64,000 nucleotides of DNA from Fragum whitleyi (Eukaryota > Mollusca > Bivalvia > Cardiida > Cardiidae). Numbering within the stretch: position 1 is the stretch's first letter; each line of letters opens with the position of its first letter. The notes under the pieces are model-generated. The model did not search any database, was not told the origin of the DNA, and saw only the letters and a program-made list of their open reading frames with translations. Positions 59,578 to 64,000 of this stretch are shown here, piece after piece. The stretch lies in NCBI GenBank assembly GCA_948146395.1, contig OX411548.1:41119825-41183824 (forward strand). The letters are read 5' to 3'. The translations under genes were made by a program, and so were the position numbers.

Positions 59578-59648
59578 GATGATGAATAGGCATAACATCG
59601 TAACTACAGTTTTTCAAGCTGTAGTTACGATGGATTGTCCATTCATCA
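59578..59648. repeat. Hairpin CATCGTAACTACAG
   Basis: Arms 59596-59609 and 59619-59632 are perfect. Flanking GATGAAT / ATTCATC extends the inverted match. Confidence 0.65.
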
Positions 59649-59828
59649 TTGTTAAAATCGTTATTATCATTACTTTTGACCCCTCTTCCTCTTTTTCCCG
59701 GCAAAAGGAGCGGCGGGGATAAGTGTTTCCATGTATATTTTCGGATGGTTGCCAATTTCGTGCGCATATCCAATAATATCCAAGTTATGCCCCTCATCAA
59801 AGTAACAGAGCGATGTTGTCACACAAGA

Positions 59829-60000
59829 TGAGTATCATGTAGCAGAGTGAAATTAGCAGGCCGACAGTGTAGAAGAGCGATATTAGTAGACTAGAAGGGA
59901 ATCAAAGAAGCAGAGTGAAGTTGGTATACCGACAGAGTAGCAGAATTACAGAGTGAAGTACACAGACGAGAAGAGTATCATAGAAGGACACTGAATCTGG
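59829..60000 (+). repeat. Segmental duplication block 2, copy A (minisatellite-derived)
   Basis: TATCATGTAGCAGAGTGAAA, GTAGAAGAGCGAT, GCAGAGTGAAGTTGGTATAC then CGACAGAGTAGCAG match 63258-63420 in order. It consists of diverged 31-base units like the array at the right edge. Confidence 0.75.
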
Positions 60001-60801
60001 TCATTTTTGGTGAACGAACGTCGTTCACCAGTGTTATATACCATGTCAGGAAAATCATGTTGGATGTTAATACATTTGAAATAAAGTAGCGCCTCTTAAA
60101 ATTCAATTTAGTATCTTACAACATTTTTCTCAGCAAAATCACTTTTTATTTCTTTAATGGCGTGTTTCTAGTTTTCTTTATCAAGTGAAGATAATCAAAA
60201 TTCGCCTTGAAAAACACAATATGATCTTGCAATGTTTATCAAGGGAATTTTTGATCGGCGTAAGCTTGTCGAAAGTTTAAAGCAAAAACAAAGTTTGCGT
60301 CTAAGCACCGAAGAGACAGATACTATGTTTTTGACCCAAGCCTTCGCTGGTGCAACTTGTAGTAATTAGCCGGAAATACGTGTTTATCTAGGCCATGTCC
60401 TCTTGAACTTACATTCGGCAATACTCGGGCGATCTCCGACGGCTCCGAGTTAAATGTAGGTTACAGGAATCGGCCGAGTTGAGACGAATGACACATCAAG
60501 ACACCTTGTGTCATTAGAACGCGGTTTTACATAACTTTTCAACTAGCGACAGTCAGTCTCGAGACGGGTTTTAAGAATGATTCGATATGTGTTTTACATG
60601 TACAACCTTTCTTGTATCTTTTATTTGAATAGGGGTGAACGTCGCTATTAAGATTTTTCCGTGAAATTGCGTTGGCTGAAGTAGGGCTTATTCCCAGCGA
60701 AAACGTTTCGTATTCGTCTATCTCAGAAGCGAATATTGCCGAATACCAAATGCGACAGGCACGGGAGATATTTCATTGGGGCCATTCTACTTTGCATTTT
60801 T
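60001..60801. other. Interval with a CpG-richer stretch, no gene assigned
   Basis: The stretch at about 60340-60790 is visibly richer in CG dinucleotides than its surroundings (for example CGGGCGATCTCCGACGGCTC) and could be a promoter or first-exon region. No start codon, splice signal or protein match supports that. A small palindrome GTGAACGAACGTCGTTCAC is at 60010-60028. Confidence 0.3.
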
Positions 60802-61087
60802 ATGCCCCCGTATCGAGAGATCGGGGGCATATTGTTTTACTCATGTCCGTCTGTCTGTCTGTCTATCTATCCGTCTGTCCGTCCGTCTGTCTGTCCGTCC
60901 GTACGTCTGTCCGTCCGTCTGTCCGAAAACTTAACCCTAAAACTTAACCTTTGCCTTTTCTCCAAAAGTATTTGACATACAAAGCTGTACACCAAAGTCA
61001 AGGTCATGTGACAAGGTCAAGGTCATGTGACAAGGTCAAGGTCATCTGTCAAGGTCAAACTTTAAATAAATGCTGTTCCGGGGGCAT
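60802..61087 (+). mobile_element. W: 'ATGCCCCCG' element with nuclear-receptor-like repeats
   Basis: The termini are ATGCCCCCG and CGGGGGCAT. The left end also folds on itself (60802-60830). The interior holds a GTCTGTCC/GTCCGTC low-complexity tract (60846-60925) and about three and a half iterations of 'AAGGTCATGTGACAAGGTC' (about 61000-61057). I associate this layout with a common bivalve element; the frame across it is an artefact. Confidence 0.65.
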
Positions 61088-61816
61088 TCGTGTTTCATTT
61101 CAATCTGTAAAACCATATCAATTCAAAATTCTATTTGAAAATTAAATAAATGATAGCTAAATATTCAACCCTAGATACCACTCCAATTGACGAGTATATA
61201 TTGCCGTGGTCAAGGGGGGACCAGATCCGTCATGCACTTGTTTACAATTCGACAGGCGGGTTTAGTTGTTAAATTATTCGGAAAAGCCATTGCGTTTTTT
61301 ACAGAAATCATAAAAATCTTAATCGATGAATAAAAACTGGTTCCATCCTTTCCAAAATACGTTTAGAATTGGTTAACTACAGTTTAAGAAAAAACTAGCT
61401 CCGAGAAGAAAAGTCTATCAGCCGCAATACTGTAATAAGATATCTATAGTGAGTGATTTTACAAGCATCCAAACTCTTGAATGTAAACAATAGGTTCTCG
61501 TGCAAAAAATAAACCGACAATTGTAAAGATTCTAATTTCTTATTGGGAGGAAAGTCGGGAGGAAAAAAACAGGGTATTAAACTTAAACTATTTGTTCATG
61601 CAATTATTACCTCCCTTTAAAAAATAAACTTCTTAAATAAGATTCTTATTCGCTTTTGACGTGGAAATTACGTTACAAAAATAATATTTATAAAGACTGT
61701 AAGAATGCAATTTACTATGAAGCAATTATTTAACATAAAAAGTTATACATGTACTTTAATTTCTAAACCTTAAACAGAAATTATCTATGAATTATACTAA
61801 TAAGGCACTAGACCTC
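61088..61816. other. Nothing recognised
   Basis: AT-rich. A TTACCTCCCTTTAA snippet at 61606-61619 matches the centre of the K family but has no flanking K sequence. Confidence 0.3.
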
Positions 61817-61829
61817 CTTTAACCTATAC

Positions 61830-62061
61830 TCGAATCCCAACCCAGGCAGGAATTTTCAACTAGAAGTGAACTGGTAAAAAACCCAGAGGTAGCTTCGCGA
61901 GTATCGGTGCTTTACACTGGGCACAATAAAGAACCAAGGAGGTCTTTTCGTAGAAGAGCTAGGGGCGTATGAACCCGGATCTCCTCGTATCCGCTTCTTT
62001 CTCTCTCATGGTCCTTACCATATATGCCTAGAGCACGGAGGGACCTAAATCCTACAAACAT
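61830..62061 (+). repeat. SINE-like unit A
   Basis: The body motif GGTGCTTTACACTGGGCACA then ATAAAGAACCA is shared with the full SINE next to it. The head is not clearly tRNA-like. It is preceded by CTTTAACCTATAC (61817-61829) and followed by the same sequence (62065-62077). Confidence 0.55.
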
Positions 62062-62077
62062 ACACTTTAACCTATAC

Positions 62078-62377
62078 GACCAGCACGATTAGCTCAGTTG
62101 GTAGAGCACCGGACTTCAAAACCATTGAAGTTCGACCGCGTGGGTTCGGTTCCCGGGCTGGTACACTAACAAAAACTACTTGTCTTTCGGATTAGACGTT
62201 AAACCGAGGCCCCGTGAGACGGTGCTTTACACCGAGCACGTTAATGAACCATGGCGGATCTCAGCAGTAGATTCGTCATGTATCCTTGCACTATCCCCCG
62301 TAACAACTAACCGTCTTCCGGGGGCGTCGCTCATATGGGCATATGCTACGGTAGAGACAATAAATAAACGGAAATAC
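62078..62377 (+). repeat. tRNA-derived SINE unit B with a 16-bp target-site duplication
   Basis: The head (62080-62159) has CCAGCAC pairing with GGGCTGG as an acceptor stem, an A box TTAGCTCAGTTGGTAGAGC and a B box GGGTTCGGTTCCC. The body has TTAGACGTTAAACCGAGGCC, GGTGCTTTACACCGAGCACG, CCATGGCGGATC and CTTCCGGGGGCGTCGC, with an AATAAATAAACGG tail. ACACTTTAACCTATAC lies on both sides (62062-62077 and 62378-62393), the mark of LINE-driven insertion. Confidence 0.85.
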
Positions 62378-62393
62378 ACACTTTAACCTATAC

Positions 62394-63068
62394 CTAAATA
62401 TTTCTCATCCTGCAGAGTTATAAAATTGAATAACGACATAAGTGTCAACCACGGAAGTGGTTTTGGCTTCAGATATGATCAAAATGAATCTCTCAGGTTA
62501 TGGTTCAAAATACTATTAATAAGTTAACAAATCATAACTTTAAACAATGAGTACATTTCAGGACTGACTGATATTCATAGGTGTTTCTTTGGTTGGTACT
62601 CAAAGACCTTTTTATCCTCTGAGAAGAAACAAAGATAGATAAAAAAAAAAGTTAAAACAAATACAACAAATGTACTTGAAATTTGCTTAAACATGATAAA
62701 AATTACTTTTGTAAAAACAAACACCATTGGATTTAGGTTGAAGACAGTTTTAGATAGGATTAAATCATTCTCTCCATTTATGTTTTATTAATAAATGTAC
62801 CTATTTCAAGTGTGTAAAAGAAATTTTCACAGAGTAACAACTCATATTCTAACAAATAATTTTCTAACAGGATTTTCCCCATCTTTCCCTTTCTTTGAAT
62901 TTGCATTGAAATTTCCGAATAACGGAAATTTTGTCAAGACAATTCCTCCCTCCCCCTTTTTTTTAATTATTTTTACATTCATAGCTTCTCTTTTCTAATT
63001 GAATTCAATATATAATTCTAGAATGCCATCAGGTTCGTTCACCATCAGTACTTTCAGTGCTTTGATTT
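62394..63068. other. Nothing recognised
   Basis: AT-rich; a 67-codon plus frame (62795-62998) is not recognised. Confidence 0.3.
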
Positions 63069-63237
63069 ATTCTGGGTGCAGGGTAGAGTTTGGTAAAGGA
63101 AAAATGTTCAAAGAAATGTGCTATGAAGTGGGAACGTGCGTTCAATGAACATGTAATAATTCACAGACGATTTAGACTTTTACGCAAATAAATTGTATGG
63201 TTTATTTTAACCTCAAGCAGACAAGTTACTGCTGTTT
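63069..63237 (+). repeat. Segmental duplication block 1, copy B
   Basis: It matches 58631-58797 (CTATGAAGTGGGAACGTGC, ACGATTTAGACTTT, CTCAAGCAGACAAG). Only about 20 bases separate it from block 2, against about 1 kb in copy A. Confidence 0.75.
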
Positions 63238-63257
63238 TTAAAACAGTATCAGTAACA

Positions 63258-64000
63258 GGATCATGTAGCAGAGTGAAATTCGCAGGCCGGCAGAGTAGAA
63301 GAGCGATGTTGGCAGACTAGAAGAGAATCAGAGATGCAGAGTGAAGTTGGTATACCGACAGAGTAGCAGTATTACAGAGCGAAGTACACAGACAAGAAGA
63401 TAGATTGGCAGTGAATCTAGCATACCGACAGATTAGCAGAGTAAAGTTGACAGACCAGAAGAGTAGAAGATTGAAGATGGCAGACCGGCAGAGAAGCGTG
63501 GTAGAAGAGTGAAGTTGGCAAATTAAAAATGTTTCGTAGAAGTAGAGTGAAGTACGCAGACTGGAAGAGGAGCAGGGTAGCAGAATGAAGATGGCAGATT
63601 TGAAGGGTAGCTGCGTGATTTTGGTATATGAGCAGATTGAAGTTGGCAGACCGGCAGAGTTTCTGGAAAACCGAGTAAAGGTTTCAGACCGAAACAAAAG
63701 CATAGTAGCAGAGTGATGATGGAATAGCACCAGACCAGAAAGAGTGGCAGAATGAATGTTGTAGACCAGAAAAGTAGCAAAGTGAATGTGGTAGACCAGA
63801 AGAGTAGCATGTGATGCTGGTAGACCAGACAAGTAGAAAGTGTAGTTTTTAGACCAGCAGAGATGAAGTTGGGAGACCAAATGAGAAGCAGAGAGGAAGT
63901 TGGTATACCAGAAGAGTAGCATGTGAAGTTGGTAGACCAAAAGAGTAGCAGAGATGAAGTTGGCAGACCAAAAGAGTAGCAGAGATAAAGTTGGCAGACC
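63258..64000 (+). repeat. Minisatellite with a 31-bp unit, running off the window
   Basis: The unit is close to AGAGTAGCAGAGATGAAG then TTGGCAGACCAAA. There are about 24 imperfect copies, most regular at the right edge. Its first 160 bases match 59829-60000. Because the period is not a multiple of three, the 207-codon minus frame across it is not evidence for a protein. Confidence 0.85.

Noticed and set aside
60672..60947. 91-codon frame ending in Val-Cys-Leu-Ser/Pro-Ser repeats
   Set aside because: It starts at TTG, its first ATG is far inside, and its second half is the GTCC-rich part of element W.
62080..62159. Functional tRNA gene
   Set aside because: The anticodon arm does not fold normally, and the unit continues into a SINE body with a tail and target duplication.
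63317..63940. 207-codon minus frame
   Set aside because: It spans a minisatellite whose 31-base unit shifts frame at each copy.

Overview
The window is AT-rich, gene-poor eukaryotic nuclear DNA that is dense in repeats. The evidence points to a lophotrochozoan, most likely a bivalve mollusc. It contains tRNA-derived SINEs with a 'GACGTTAAACCGAGG' body, a 'TCGCTCACCTGA' repeat with short degenerate internal repeats, a 'TATGCCCCCG' element with Ypsicistronic-free GTCC-rich interior and AAGGTCA repeats, and many small hairpin elements, all of which I associate with mollusc genomes from general knowledge. There is no bacterial-style operon, no CRISPR array and no rRNA.

One convincing protein-coding gene is present: an intronless rhodopsin-family receptor on the minus strand (37974-39221). 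It has the aminergic signature and resembles 5-HT6 serotonin receptors most closely. A TATA motif lies about 120 bases upstream of its first ATG. The gene sits in a stretch (about 36.2-40.8 kb) in which I recognise none of the repeat families that fill the rest of the window.

The remaining DNA is mostly non-autonomous mobile elements, named here by private labels. K: TA-flanked CAGT...ACTG elements of about 420-450 bp, 12 copies or pieces. GC-palindrome: about 130 bp, seven copies, with the core CCCCGCTTTGCACG and its inverse. N, F, L and J: elements of about 250-420 bp, each with a long hairpin whose tip is GC-rich; N, F and J also carry TGACGTCA. G, H, I, O, U and Q: smaller inverted-repeat families. 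There are two piggyBac-like TTAA elements, one pogo/Tigger-like TA element, a 1.16 kb 'TACTCAGC' element, large fold-back structures (X, R, S), SINEs, and several microsatellites and a minisatellite.

Layout: 0-12 kb holds G, H, N, Q, J, K, SINE and a long (CT)n array. 12-14 kb is a three-level nested insertion. 14-26 kb is a mixed field of N, K, L, F, Q and O. 26-36 kb holds J, X, K, F, V and I. 36-41 kb is the receptor island. 41-53 kb holds F, K, fold-back S with a piggyBac element in its loop, and the Tigger-like element. 53-64 kb holds U, a (GTTT)n array, L, R, GC-palindromes, W, two SINE-like units at a repeated target site, and a 31-bp minisatellite that runs off the right edge. The genes do not form a pathway; the main biology is one receptor plus a detailed record of element insertion.
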